Below, piece by piece: positions 11,174-20,748 of a stretch of 64,000 bases of DNA. A program made the translations under genes and the position numbers. Position 1 is the stretch's first letter, and each line of letters begins with the position of its first letter. Source of the DNA: Rhodobacteraceae bacterium EL53 (GTDB lineage: Bacteria > Pseudomonadota > Alphaproteobacteria > Rhodobacterales > Rhodobacteraceae); NCBI GenBank assembly GCA_900313015.1, contig OMPR01000010.1, forward strand, positions 434,001 through 498,000, in the 5' to 3' direction. Below the pieces are notes generated by a model, which worked only from the letters and a program-made list of their open reading frames with translations, did no database searches and was not told where the DNA came from.

Positions 11174-12037
11174 ATGGCTAAGAAAAAGGTAGGCTTGCCG
11201 CCGCTGGATTGGTTGCGGGTGTTTGAGGCGGCGGGTCGGCTGGGTGGGTTTTCTGCCGCAGCGCGCGAATTCGGTCTGTCCCAAGCGGCCGTAAGCCAGC
11301 GGATCGGAAATCTGGAAACGTGGTTGGGTCGGACGCTGTTTGTACGCGAGGCGCGCGGGGTGTCCCTGACGATTGAGGGGGAAAGTTACCTCCCCTTGGT
11401 GCAGGAAAGTCTGACCGCGCTGGAGCGCAACACGGAAGATCTGTTTGGCAAAGCCCCCCGCGAACTGCGTGTGGCGGGGATGAGCTCGCATCTGAATGCC
11501 TTGGTAATGAAGGGGATGGGCGGCTTTCTAAGCGATCATCCCAAGGTGCGAGTGGTGACAGATTCCGTGGCCAAACGATCGGCGCTGGATGAAGAACGCA
11601 CATGGCTGCAAATTCGATATGGGCGTGGATCGTGGCCGGGACGCGAGGCCAAGTTGATCGCGCCTGAGACACTGGCGGTCTTGGCGGCGCCAACCGTCGA
11701 ATGGGGGGCACCGGTTATTGACCTGCGTGGCGAGCGACCGGGCTGGCAGGAATGGGCGCGCCGGACTGGCCACACCGTCCCGGAAGGCGCGCGGCTGAGT
11801 GTCGATTCGATGGAACATGCGCTCAGCTGCGCCGCCTCGGGCAGTGGTGTTGTATTGGGTTCTTTACCGCTGGCGCATGATGACTTGGTCAGAGGTACAT
11901 TGCGGAAACTGGATTTGCCAGAGCTCAAGACCCGCGATGGCTATTGGTTGACATGGCCCGATGATCGGCTGCATTCCAAGAGACAGCGCAAGCTTGTGAT
12001 GGATTTTCGCGCTGCCCTATCAGGCCTTGTGTCCTAA
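11174..12037 (+). CDS. LysR-family regulator divergent from tmpA
   Basis: 287 aa. The N-terminal winged helix-turn-helix covers residues ~10-68 (LDWLRVFEAAGRLGGFSAAA, then SQAAVSQRIGNLETWLG). It is followed by the effector-binding domain. It resembles the GcvA-like branch. Its start lies 100 bp from the tmpA start on the opposite strand, the classic arrangement for a LysR regulator of the neighbouring operon. I found no convincing T-N11-A box in the 100-bp interval. The 3' end overlaps the BenE gene by 18 bp. Confidence 0.9.
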   Translation: MAKKKVGLPPLDWLRVFEAAGRLGGFSAAAREFGLSQAAVSQRIGNLETWLGRTLFVREARGVSLTIEGESYLPLVQESLTALERNTEDLFGKAPRELRVAGMSSHLNALVMKGMGGFLSDHPKVRVVTDSVAKRSALDEERTWLQIRYGRGSWPGREAKLIAPETLAVLAAPTVEWGAPVIDLRGERPGWQEWARRTGHTVPEGARLSVDSMEHALSCAASGSGVVLGSLPLAHDDLVRGTLRKLDLPELKTRDGYWLTWPDDRLHSKRQRKLVMDFRAALSGLVS

Positions 12038-13192
12038 CCGGTTTGTCACAATCTGAACCACACCACCGATTGCCAAGCCCCACACTGCAGCGCTGAGCCC
12101 GAACATCGAAATGCCAGAGGCGGTCACAAGAAATGTGATTGCGGCAGATTGGCGATAGGTGGGGTCTTCGAGCGTGGCAAAGGTCGCGTTCGCAAATACT
12201 CCGATCAGGGCGATCCCGGCGACAGTGCCCAAAACGGCCTGCGGAGCAAGGGCTGCAAAGCTGGTGATCACGCCTGCAAACAGACCCAAGACACAATAAA
12301 ATGCGCCACCCATGACAGCAGACCAATACCGCAGCGCCGGATCTGGATGCGACGCCTCGTTGGCGCACATTGCTGCGGTGATTGCGGCAAGGCAGGTGGC
12401 CGCGGACCCAAATGGTGCAGACAGGATGCTTGCCCCGCCGACCGTGGCGACCAATTGACCGGGGGCAGGCTGGTATCCAAAACTGCGCAACACTGCGAGG
12501 CCCGGAATGTTTTGGGTGGCCATCGTTACAACAAACAGCGGCAGTGCGATATTGGTCACGGCCTCCCAAGTAAAGACGGGCATGATCCAGACTGGAGCAG
12601 CGATTAATGGATCATTCAGCGGGATCACAAAATCCGAATGCACAACGATGACCAATGCAGCGACAACAACCGCCGCAGGCACCGCGAAAAGTTTGTGGAA
12701 TTGTGACACGACAAACCAAGTCAGAATGATCGGCAATGCCAGCGCCGGAGAATCGGCCAACGCCTGAAACGGCTGAATGCACAGCGATAGCAATACGCCA
12801 GCCAACATGGCTTGGGCCAAGGGGGCTGGGATCGCTGCAATCAACCGGGCCAGAGGGCGCCAATACCCGGCGAGAACGGTAAAGACGCCAGCAAGAATAA
12901 AACCGGCCACGGCAACAGCAAACCCACCCTCGGGCGTTTGCGATACGGCAAGCAGGGCAACGCCGGGTGTCGACCATGCGACGCTGACTGGCTGCTTCTT
13001 CCAGAGGGACAGAACGATGCCTGATACCCCCATTGCAATTGACGCCGCCATAAGGCCGGATGCCGCTTGAAGGTCAGTTGCACCTACGCCAACGAGCCCT
13101 TGCAAAACAATAGGAAAAGAGCTGAAAAATCCAACGATTGCAACCACAAGCCCGGTCGATATCGTTTGAACATCTGGTCCATTGCTGCGCAT
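12020..13192 (-). CDS. BenE-family transporter
   Basis: 390 aa, strongly hydrophobic, with about 11-12 membrane segments. BenE-family features include the N-terminal GFFSSFPIVLQGL, PVSVAWSTPGVALL at residues ~68-81, and FGSAATCLAAITAAMCANEA at ~265, a conserved intramembrane segment of the family. The founding member imports benzoate with protons. Many homologues have unknown cargo. No aromatic catabolic genes adjoin. Its 18-bp tail overlap with the LysR gene is convergent, so a link to the phosphonate operon is not implied. Confidence 0.85.
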   Translation of the reverse strand: MRSNGPDVQTISTGLVVAIVGFFSSFPIVLQGLVGVGATDLQAASGLMAASIAMGVSGIVLSLWKKQPVSVAWSTPGVALLAVSQTPEGGFAVAVAGFILAGVFTVLAGYWRPLARLIAAIPAPLAQAMLAGVLLSLCIQPFQALADSPALALPIILTWFVVSQFHKLFAVPAAVVVAALVIVVHSDFVIPLNDPLIAAPVWIMPVFTWEAVTNIALPLFVVTMATQNIPGLAVLRSFGYQPAPGQLVATVGGASILSAPFGSAATCLAAITAAMCANEASHPDPALRYWSAVMGGAFYCVLGLFAGVITSFAALAPQAVLGTVAGIALIGVFANATFATLEDPTYRQSAAITFLVTASGISMFGLSAAVWGLAIGGVVQIVTNRLGHKA

Positions 13193-13296
13193 GGGAAATT
13201 CCTTTGTCGCCCAATCAAACGGGATTGGCTGCCCCTCAATATTATCGGGACTTTGGCGACCAGTCGCGCAAGAGGCAACCCCGCGCAGCTATCAAC

Positions 13297-13479
13297 TTAG
13301 AAGTCGATAGCGAGGCCCTTTTTCTCCCAATCGCCATAGCGGACCGGCTCCGGCCCCTCACGGCCACCCAGCTCTTTCGGCATGGCGGCAACGCGGGCTT
13401 CGGCTTCGGCGCGGCGGGCGGCGGCTTCGTCTAGGGCGCGCTGGGCGGCGGGGGGCAAATCTTTGGCCGAGTCGGTCAT
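13297..13479 (-). CDS. DUF1674 protein, succinate dehydrogenase assembly factor 4 homologue
   Basis: 60 aa. The C-terminal motif RYGDWEKKGLAIDF is the signature of DUF1674/SdhAF4, which in eukaryotes binds flavinated SdhA and protects it before complex II assembly. The N-terminal half is a charged Ala/Glu/Arg helix, as usual. Bacterial members are common in Alphaproteobacteria but sdh genes are not nearby. It is divergent from the rsmB-like gene. Confidence 0.88.
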   Translation of the reverse strand: MTDSAKDLPPAAQRALDEAAARRAEAEARVAAMPKELGGREGPEPVRYGDWEKKGLAIDF

Positions 13480-13569
13480 GGTTTGGGTTCCTTTATCGCT
13501 GAACCGTGATATACGCCCGCGTCCCCCTTAGACAAGGTGGGCAATAGCCACAGGTCAGGAGCCGACCCA

Positions 13570-14835
13570 ATGTCAGACAGTGCAACCAACGCGCGCCGCA
13601 GTGCGATCTACCTGCTGGATCAGGTTCTGGGCGAAGGGCGGTTGTTGTCCGAATGTCTGGCCGCAGGGGCGCTGGACCGTCTGGAACCCGAAGACCGGGC
13701 TCGCGCTCAGCGATTGGCTGTGGAGACTCTGCGGGGTTTGGAGCGGGCGGACCGCCTGCTGCAAAAGCACCTGAAAAAGGGAACACCTCTGACGGTTCAC
13801 AACACGTTGCGGGTTGGTACGGTTGAACTCTGCCAAGGGGCGGCTGCGCATGGCGTGGTCAATTCCATGGTCGAGATTACCTCGAAAAACAAACGCTACG
13901 GCAAGCTCAAAGGGCTGGTGAATGCGGTTCTGCGCAAGATCGCGGCCGATGGGCCTGCTGCCTGGGCGGCTTTGCGCGCGCCCCGATTGCCCAAATGGCT
14001 GCGTCAACCGCTGGCTCAGGCTTGGGGGAACGAGGCGATGCTGGCGATTGAGCAGGTCCAGTTTGCAGGCGCGCCGTTGGATGTGTCGTTTAAACCCGAT
14101 ACCGATATAGCGGTGTTGGGGGGCGAGGTGTTGCCAACCGGATCCGTGCGATTGCGGGATGCCGGCCAGGTGTCGGCATTGCCGGGCTATGCGTCTGGTG
14201 ATTGGTGGGTGCAGGATGCGGCGGCTGCCTTGCCGGTGCAGGTTTTGGCGCCAAAAGCGGGCGAAGAAATCTTGGACCTCTGTGCCGCACCCGGGGGCAA
14301 AACCATGCAAATGGCTGCCGCTGGAGCCAAGGTCACCGCGCTGGATGTTTCCAAAAATCGGATGAAACGCGTTCAGGAAAATTTGGATCGCACGGGACTG
14401 ACCGCCACCGTTGTTGTGGGCGATGCGCTGGAACATCAGGGCCAATACGATGCGATCTTGCTGGATGCGCCCTGTTCCGCGACTGGAACCATCCGCCGTC
14501 ACCCGGATTTGCCACAGGCCAAGGATGGATCTGAATTTGGTGAGTTGATCGAGCTGCAGACGCGGATGCTGGCCCATGCGTGGGATTTGCTAAAGCCGGG
14601 CGGGCGTTTGGTTTTCTGCACCTGTTCACTGTTGCCAGACGAGGGCGAAGTGCAGGTTGAAGAAGCTTTGGATATGTTCCCGGACATGCGTGTAGATCGC
14701 ACCGCTGTTGATTTGCCCGGCATTGATCCGACGTGGATCACCGAAGAAGGCGGCCTGCGCCTGCGGCCCGATTACTGGGCTGCAAAGGGCGGAATGGACG
14801 GCTTTTACATGGCTCGACTGCATAAAGAGGCCTAG
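13570..14835 (+). CDS. rsmB: RsmB/NOP-family 16S rRNA (cytosine-5) methyltransferase
   Basis: 421 aa from the ATG at 13570, preceded by AGGAG. The N-terminal NusB-like RNA-binding domain covers residues ~5-135. The SAM-binding motif is DLCAAPGGKT near residue 240. The two catalytic Cys motifs are LLDAPCSATG near 300 and CTCSLLPDEGE near 350. In E. coli RsmB makes m5C967 in 16S rRNA. With a single alphaproteobacterial homologue, exact site specificity is inferred. The gene is followed by a heparinase-like gene and purH, a common alphaproteobacterial order. Confidence 0.9.
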   Translation: MSDSATNARRSAIYLLDQVLGEGRLLSECLAAGALDRLEPEDRARAQRLAVETLRGLERADRLLQKHLKKGTPLTVHNTLRVGTVELCQGAAAHGVVNSMVEITSKNKRYGKLKGLVNAVLRKIAADGPAAWAALRAPRLPKWLRQPLAQAWGNEAMLAIEQVQFAGAPLDVSFKPDTDIAVLGGEVLPTGSVRLRDAGQVSALPGYASGDWWVQDAAAALPVQVLAPKAGEEILDLCAAPGGKTMQMAAAGAKVTALDVSKNRMKRVQENLDRTGLTATVVVGDALEHQGQYDAILLDAPCSATGTIRRHPDLPQAKDGSEFGELIELQTRMLAHAWDLLKPGGRLVFCTCSLLPDEGEVQVEEALDMFPDMRVDRTAVDLPGIDPTWITEEGGLRLRPDYWAAKGGMDGFYMARLHKEA

Positions 14836-14915
14836 CCAATTATTCATCGGTGACTCAGTGCCCAAGTCGGGCTATCGTCTGTCTCAAACGCCAAAGAGCG
14901 TATGAGGCAGATAGC

Positions 14916-16655
14916 ATGTCCCGTTTTGAAAGAATTTCCAATACGTGGTCGCGGTTCCAGAACCGTCTCTATGCGCGTCTGAGCCAGCGCCAAAAAACGG
15001 TGACCGCATTTGTGTCTCAACCCGAACCTCGAACTGTGGGGTCGTTTGCTCGAGGGCGGCAGTTGGTGGCGGGCAATCTGATGTTCGCTGGGTATCTTGT
15101 TGAATCTTGGGATAGCATTCTGTGGGATGTCGAAGCGCCGAATATCGCGTTTGAGGTCGAAAGACAGGGATTCGTGTGGTTAGATGATTTGGCCGCCGTA
15201 GGTGACGTGCGGGCCCGCGAAAAGGCGCAAACATGGCTTTGGAGTTGGCTTGAGAAGCATGGCAATGGCCGCGGCTCGGGTTGGACCCCGGAACTGACGG
15301 GTCGTCGAATCATCCGATGGATTAATCACGCGCTGTTTTTATTGCGCGGTGCTGACAGTGCCCAAAGTGAAGCGTTTTTCCGCTCATTGGCGCAGCAGAC
15401 ATGGTTTCTTTCAAAAAGATGGCAGAGCGCACAACCCGGATTGCCCCGTTTCGAGGCGCTGACCGGGTTAATTTATGCCGGCCTCGCCCTTGAGGGGTTA
15501 GAAGAATTAGCAGACCCGGCGGTGCGCGCTTTGGCTCAAGAATGTGAGCGTGAAATAGATGCGCAGGGGGGGATTTCGACGCGCAACCCTGAAGAGCTGC
15601 TCGATGTGTTCACGCTTTTGACTTGGGCGGCATCAGCGTTGAACGAAGCAGGTCGCGGCATCAGCCCGGCGCATTCTGCGGCTATCAACCGAATTGCACC
15701 GACATTGCGGGCTTTGCGCCACGCCGAAGGCGGGCTTGCGCGCTTTCATGGCGGGGGCCGCGGGCTAGAGGGGCGATTGGATCACGCGCTTGCGCTGAGC
15801 CATGTCAAAGCCACGCGATCTGATGGCTTGGCAATGGGATATGCGCGTTTGTTTGGTGGACGGACGAGCGTCATTGTCGATGCCAGCCTGCCCCCCGAAG
15901 GCGACGCATCGTTTAATGCCCATGCCTCGACATTGTCCTTCGAGCTTACCTCCGGGCGCCGCCCCTTGATCGTGAGCTGTGGCTCCGGCGAAAGCTTTGG
16001 AGTGGATTGGCGGCGTGCCGGGCGTGCCACCCCATCGCATTCGACCCTTTGTTTGGATGGGTATTCCAGCGCACGCCTGTCTGAGCCGACAGGCCTGTCG
16101 GGGTTGGAGGCCCTTGTTGAGGGGCCAACTCATGTTCCTGTCGAAATGTCCGACGTGACCGACGGGCATCGGTTTCAGGGGGGGCACGATGGCTATTCCA
16201 AGGTGTTTGGCCTGACCCACGCCCGAACGCTTGAGCTGACGTTGGATGGGCGGGGCCTTGCGGGCGAGGATATGTTGCTGGCAATGGACGACACGGCAAA
16301 ACGACGTTTCAGTAAAGTTATGGATGCCACTGTTCTGACCGGAGTGGGATTCGATGTACGATTGCACTTGCACCCAGAAGTCGATGCAGCCGTGGATTTG
16401 GGGGGCGCGGCGGTGTCGATGGCGCTTAAATCCGGGGAAATCTGGGTGTTTCGCCATGATGGACAATTTAAATTGTCCCTTGAGCCAAGTGTTTACTTAG
16501 AAAAAACACGATTAAAGCCACGTGCGACTAAACAGATTGTTCTATCTGGGCGGGCAATGGAGTATGCGACGCGCATCCGGTGGTCGCTCAGCAAAGCGCA
16601 GGACACTGCGGTTGCTATTCGCGATCTGAACCGGGACGAACCCGAATTCGACTGA
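14916..16655 (+). CDS. Heparinase II/III-family protein
   Basis: 579 aa from the ATG at 14916, which has GAGG 8 bp upstream. The N-terminal half is an alpha/alpha toroid (LLSKRW, LTGLIYAGLALEGL, HAEGGLARFHGGGRG). The C-terminal half is the heparinase II/III beta-sandwich (HASTLSFELTSGRRPLIVSCGSG, and the segment ending SHSTLCLDGYSSARL). There is no obvious signal peptide. Related enzymes are polysaccharide lyases, but this conserved copy in front of purH has no adjoining sugar-utilisation genes. It may act on a cell-surface glycan. Substrate unknown. Confidence 0.85.
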   Translation: MSRFERISNTWSRFQNRLYARLSQRQKTVTAFVSQPEPRTVGSFARGRQLVAGNLMFAGYLVESWDSILWDVEAPNIAFEVERQGFVWLDDLAAVGDVRAREKAQTWLWSWLEKHGNGRGSGWTPELTGRRIIRWINHALFLLRGADSAQSEAFFRSLAQQTWFLSKRWQSAQPGLPRFEALTGLIYAGLALEGLEELADPAVRALAQECEREIDAQGGISTRNPEELLDVFTLLTWAASALNEAGRGISPAHSAAINRIAPTLRALRHAEGGLARFHGGGRGLEGRLDHALALSHVKATRSDGLAMGYARLFGGRTSVIVDASLPPEGDASFNAHASTLSFELTSGRRPLIVSCGSGESFGVDWRRAGRATPSHSTLCLDGYSSARLSEPTGLSGLEALVEGPTHVPVEMSDVTDGHRFQGGHDGYSKVFGLTHARTLELTLDGRGLAGEDMLLAMDDTAKRRFSKVMDATVLTGVGFDVRLHLHPEVDAAVDLGGAAVSMALKSGEIWVFRHDGQFKLSLEPSVYLEKTRLKPRATKQIVLSGRAMEYATRIRWSLSKAQDTAVAIRDLNRDEPEFD

Positions 16656-16676
16656 TCCGCAAGAGGACCCAGAGCC

Positions 16677-18266
16677 ATGACCGACCTTCATCCCGTGCAC
16701 CGCGCGCTACTTTCCGTTTCCGACAAGACCGGATTGATTGACCTGGGCAAGGCTCTCGCTGCGCGTGGCGTTGAACTTCTGTCCACTGGCGGGTCCGCCA
16801 AAGCATTGCGAGACGCCGGCCTAGATGTGCGCGACGTAGCCGATGTGACTGGTTTTCCTGAAATGATGGACGGCCGGGTCAAGACACTGCATCCGATGGT
16901 GCATGGCGGTCTGCTGGCCCTGCGGGACAACGACACCCATGTGGCCGCGATGGAAGAGCACGGTATTGCCGCCATCGATCTGTTGGTTGTGAACCTCTAT
17001 CCGTTCGAGGCGGCGCTGGCGCGCGGTGCGGAATATGACGAGATGATCGAAAACATCGACATTGGTGGCCCTGCGATGATCCGTGCGGCATCCAAGAACC
17101 ATACGTTCGTGAATGTTGTGGTCGATGTACAGGATTATGATGCGCTGCTGGCCGAGCTCGAAGCCAACGATGGCCAGACTTCTTACACCTTCCGCCAGAA
17201 GCTGGCTCAGACGGCTTATGCCCGCACTGCCGCCTATGATGCCTCTGTGTCGAACTGGATGGCTGGTCAGCTTGAATTGGAAGCCCCCCGCCGCCGCGCC
17301 TTTGCAGGTGAGCTGAAGCAGACTCTGCGCTATGGTGAGAACAGCCACCAAAATGCGTCGTTCTACACAGACGGCACCGCGCGCCCCGGTGTGGCAACGG
17401 CGGTGCAGCTTCAGGGCAAAGAGCTCAGCTATAACAACATCAACGACACTGACGCCGCCTATGAGCTGGTTGCGGAATTCTCACCCGCCGACAGCGCGGC
17501 CGTGGCGATCATTAAGCACGCCAACCCCTGTGGTGTTGCGACTGGTGCGACCTTGTCGGAAGCCTATCAAAAAGCATTCGATTGTGACCGGACCTCTGCG
17601 TTTGGCGGTATCGTTGCGTTGAACCAGCCGCTGGATGGCGAAACCGCCGCTAAGATTGTTGAGATCTTTACCGAAGTTGTCATCGCTCCGGGTGCCTCTG
17701 ACGAGGCGAAAGAAATCTTTGCTGCCAAGAAGAACCTGCGCTTGCTGCTGACAGACGCTCTGCCTGATCCCCGCAAGGCGATCACTGCCTACAAACAGGT
17801 CGCAGGTGGGATGTTGGTTCAGGATAAAGACGTCGGCTATGTCGAAATGGCGGACCTGAAGGTCGTGACGAAAAAGGCACCGACCGATGCACAGTTGCAG
17901 GATTTGTTGTTTGCCTGGAAAGTCGCCAAGCACGTTAAATCAAACGCCATCGTCTACGTGAAAGATAGCGCAACTGTTGGCGTAGGTGCGGGGCAGATGA
18001 GCCGTCTCGACAGTGCCAATGTGGCAGCGGCCAAAGCCGGTCGTATGGCCGCTGAACTGGGCTTGGATGAAAGCCTGGCCAAGGGCAGTGCGGTGGCTTC
18101 TGATGCGTTTTTCCCCTTTGCGGATGGTCTGTTGGAAGCCGCTGCTGCGGGCGGCACATGCGTTATTCAACCCGGCGGTTCCATGCGTGATAACGAAGTC
18201 ATCGCGGCCGCAGACGAAGCAGGACTGGCCATGGTGTTTACCGGCATGCGCCACTTCCGTCACTGA
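16677..18266 (+). CDS. purH: Bifunctional AICAR transformylase / IMP cyclohydrolase
   Basis: 529 aa. PurH performs the last two steps of purine synthesis. The N-terminal MGS-like cyclohydrolase domain (residues ~1-145) has [12 protein letters not shown] and [13 protein letters not shown]. The larger AICAR formyltransferase domain has [10 protein letters not shown] near residue 220, the catalytic Lys-His of IKHANPCG near 280, and [10 protein letters not shown] near the end. AGAGG precedes the ATG. The stop overlaps the lspA start (TGATG), so both are co-translated. Confidence 0.98.
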   Translation: MTDLHPVHRALLSVSDKTGLIDLGKALAARGVELLSTGGSAKALRDAGLDVRDVADVTGFPEMMDGRVKTLHPMVHGGLLALRDNDTHVAAMEEHGIAAIDLLVVNLYPFEAALARGAEYDEMIENIDIGGPAMIRAASKNHTFVNVVVDVQDYDALLAELEANDGQTSYTFRQKLAQTAYARTAAYDASVSNWMAGQLELEAPRRRAFAGELKQTLRYGENSHQNASFYTDGTARPGVATAVQLQGKELSYNNINDTDAAYELVAEFSPADSAAVAIIKHANPCGVATGATLSEAYQKAFDCDRTSAFGGIVALNQPLDGETAAKIVEIFTEVVIAPGASDEAKEIFAAKKNLRLLLTDALPDPRKAITAYKQVAGGMLVQDKDVGYVEMADLKVVTKKAPTDAQLQDLLFAWKVAKHVKSNAIVYVKDSATVGVGAGQMSRLDSANVAAAKAGRMAAELGLDESLAKGSAVASDAFFPFADGLLEAAAAGGTCVIQPGGSMRDNEVIAAADEAGLAMVFTGMRHFRH

Positions 18267-18739
18267 TGCGACTGAGCCTGCTCTTTTGGGCCACCTTCTG
18301 GGCCTTCTTGTGCGATCAGGTCAGCAAGTACCTGGTCGTGCATTGGATGGGCGTGGCTCAGCGTGGCAGCATTGATGTGCTGCCACCGCTGCTGACATTC
18401 CGGTACGGTGAAAATCGCGGTATTAATTTTGGCCTGCTTCAGGGTGATACCGATATCGCGCGTTGGATCTTGATCGGCTTGTCGGTGTTGATCTGTGTCA
18501 TCGTGATTGGATGGCTGTATCGAACCCGTGCCTCGCGTTGGATGCTTATCAGTGGTGGCTTTCTGATCGGCGGGGCATTGGGAAATGTGGTTGACCGTTT
18601 GCTTTATGGCTATGTGCTTGATTTCCTAAACATGTCCTGTTGTGGCTTTGATAACCCTTATGTTTTCAACGTCGCTGACATATTTATTTTTGCTGGCGCG
18701 GCAGGCCTGATATTGCTGGATACGAAAAAGCCCACGTGA
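18266..18739 (+). CDS. lspA: Lipoprotein signal peptidase
   Basis: 157 aa, inner-membrane aspartic peptidase that removes signal peptides from prolipoproteins. Four membrane segments are visible. The catalytic Asp residues lie in GNVVDRLLYGYVLDFL (residues ~110-126) and FNVADIFIFAGA (~133-144). It starts on the last base of purH. The next gene encodes a lipoprotein, a plausible LspA substrate. Confidence 0.96.
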   Translation: MRLSLLFWATFWAFLCDQVSKYLVVHWMGVAQRGSIDVLPPLLTFRYGENRGINFGLLQGDTDIARWILIGLSVLICVIVIGWLYRTRASRWMLISGGFLIGGALGNVVDRLLYGYVLDFLNMSCCGFDNPYVFNVADIFIFAGAAGLILLDTKKPT

Positions 18740-18789
18740 CGGGCCTTTGGAAATACGCTAAAAGCCTTTCAAACTGGCAGGAGAAGACC

Positions 18790-19314
18790 ATGCGGACGCC
18801 GCTGGGGATTATGATAGTAGCTGCTGCATTGGCGGTGTCTGGGTGTTCTAATAAGGGGCTCAGAGATATTCGTGCTCCCGGACCGGGGCCCGATGAATTC
18901 TCAGTCTTGCCGTCAAAGCCTCTGACCGCACCCAGAGATTATGCTGTTTTGCCTGCACCGACACCGGGTGGTGTGAACCTTGTTGACCCGAACCCGGTTG
19001 CGGAAGCCGCCGTTGCGCTGGGCGGCCGTGGCTCTGCCTATGATGGCAATGCGGTTCCATCGTCAGATGCTGCCTTGGTTACCGCCAGCAGCCGATATGG
19101 TGTCCCGTCAAATACCCGTCAGGCACTGGCACAAGAAGATGCAGAGTTTCGTAAGAAACAGGGCCGCATGACCCGAATTCGCCTGTTCCCAGTGGATCGC
19201 TATAAGCAGGTCTATAAAAAACAGACCTTGAATGCGAGCCAACAGGCCGACGGATACCGTCGCGCCGGGGTGCCTACGCCTGCCGCGCCGCCAACGACGC
19301 GGCAAAAGGATTAA
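18790..19314 (+). CDS. bamF: DUF3035 lipoprotein, BamF-type subunit
   Basis: 174 aa from the ATG at 18790, which has CAGGAGAAG upstream; the frame runs 18 codons further up. A lipoprotein signal ends in the lipobox AVSGC at residue ~20. DUF3035 features are the DEFSVLPSKPL segment near residue 40 and the disordered Pro/Ala-rich body. In Alphaproteobacteria, DUF3035 lipoproteins such as BamF associate with the BAM complex that inserts outer-membrane barrels. Placement after lspA and before secreted M16 peptidases fits an envelope-biogenesis cluster. Confidence 0.85.
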   Translation: MRTPLGIMIVAAALAVSGCSNKGLRDIRAPGPGPDEFSVLPSKPLTAPRDYAVLPAPTPGGVNLVDPNPVAEAAVALGGRGSAYDGNAVPSSDAALVTASSRYGVPSNTRQALAQEDAEFRKKQGRMTRIRLFPVDRYKQVYKKQTLNASQQADGYRRAGVPTPAAPPTTRQKD

Positions 19315-19392
19315 GTAAATTTAACGCTAGCTCTTCTTGAACACCCGCCAGCTTGCCGTAGGTTGTCTATCAACACGAACGGAGGAAGCCGG

Positions 19393-20748
19393 ATGGCCCG
19401 AAGACGAGCGTTTGCTCTTGCCGCTGCCTTATTGAGCGCCGCTGTCGCCCCAGTCTGGGCGCAGCAAGAGCATGAAGAAGTAACAACATTTACACTCGAC
19501 AACGGCATGGAAGTCGTTGTTGTCGAAGATCACCGTGCGCCGGTGTTGCAACACATGGTTTGGTATCGTGCCGGATCAGCGGACGAACCCAAAGGGTCGT
19601 CAGGCGTTGCGCATTTCTTGGAACATTTGCTGTTCAAAGCAACAGACACGCTTGAATCCGGGGAGTTGTCAGCCACCGTTGCGGCCAACGGCGGGCGAGA
19701 CAATGCTTTCACCTCTTATGACTACACCGCCTACTACCAGCGCGTTGCGGCTGACAGGTTAGAGCTGATGATGCGGATGGAGGCGGACCGCATGCGCAAC
19801 ATTCGCCTGACCGAAAAAGACATCGAAACCGAACGTGATGTGATCCTCGAAGAGCGCAATCAGCGCACGGAAAATAACCCCCGCGCACTGTTTGGGGAAC
19901 AAATGAGTGCGGTCCAATACCACAATCATCGCTATGGCGTGCCCGTGATTGGGTGGCGTCACGAGATGGAAACGCTGGATATGGAGGACGCGCTCTCTTT
20001 TTACCAAACCTATTATTCCCCAAACAACGCCATCCTTGTGGTGTCGGGTGATGTCGACCCGGACGAGGTCAAGCGCCTTGCTGAAGAATACTATGGTGTT
20101 ATCCCCGCGACCGTCGATCTACCCGAACGCCTGCGCACGCAGGAACCGCCACAAACCGCCGCGCGTCGACTGACGTTCAAAGATGCCAGAGTGGCGCAGC
20201 CGTATGTGCAGCGATCCTATCTGGCTCCGGAACGGGACCCCGGTGAACAGGAAAAGGCCGCAGCCCTGTTTCTGTTCGCTGAATTGCTGGGGGGCGGTAC
20301 AACGTCTTACCTGAACGAGAAACTGCAATTTGACACACAAACCGCCGTCTATACCGGCGCGTTTTATGGCGGTTTGTCGTTGGATGACACAACCTTTGAT
20401 CTGCTTATCGTGCCGAGTGAAGGCGTCAGCCTACAAGAGGCCGAGGATGCGATGGACGTCGCCGTTGCTGAATTCATCGCCAAAGGCGTAGATGAGGCGG
20501 ATCTGGACCGGATCAAGATGCAACTCCGTGCCTCGCAGATTTATGCGCGCGACAACGTGGATGGCATCGCCAACCGGTATGGCCGCGCTCTGACCAGTGG
20601 CCTTACAATCGAGGATGTGCAGGCGTGGCCTGACGTGCTGCAAGCCGTTACGGGCGAACAGATCATCGCTGCGGCCAAAGAGGTCCTCCAGCCGGAAACC
20701 TCGGTCACCGGATGGTTGATGCGGGACACACAGGAGGTGACGCAATGA
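19393..20748 (+). CDS. Exported M16 zinc metallopeptidase, active subunit
   Basis: 451 aa from the ATG at 19393 with GGAGG upstream. The signal peptide ends at ...PVWA. The inverted zinc motif HxxEH is intact as HFLEH (residues 74-78), with the distal Glu in ETERDVILEER near 150. A second M16 domain occupies the C-terminal half. Periplasmic M16 peptidases degrade short peptides. It overlaps the following M16 gene by 4 bp, indicating an equimolar heterodimer. Confidence 0.92.
   Translation: MARRRAFALAAALLSAAVAPVWAQQEHEEVTTFTLDNGMEVVVVEDHRAPVLQHMVWYRAGSADEPKGSSGVAHFLEHLLFKATDTLESGELSATVAANGGRDNAFTSYDYTAYYQRVAADRLELMMRMEADRMRNIRLTEKDIETERDVILEERNQRTENNPRALFGEQMSAVQYHNHRYGVPVIGWRHEMETLDMEDALSFYQTYYSPNNAILVVSGDVDPDEVKRLAEEYYGVIPATVDLPERLRTQEPPQTAARRLTFKDARVAQPYVQRSYLAPERDPGEQEKAAALFLFAELLGGGTTSYLNEKLQFDTQTAVYTGAFYGGLSLDDTTFDLLIVPSEGVSLQEAEDAMDVAVAEFIAKGVDEADLDRIKMQLRASQIYARDNVDGIANRYGRALTSGLTIEDVQAWPDVLQAVTGEQIIAAAKEVLQPETSVTGWLMRDTQEVTQ

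Noticed and set aside
12020-13192. Benzoate catabolic locus around the BenE-type gene
   Set aside because: No ring-hydroxylating or ring-cleaving genes are in the window.
13573-14577. 334-aa minus-strand ORF opposite the rsmB-type gene
   Set aside because: Antisense to SAM-methyltransferase motifs; composition typical of noncoding frames.
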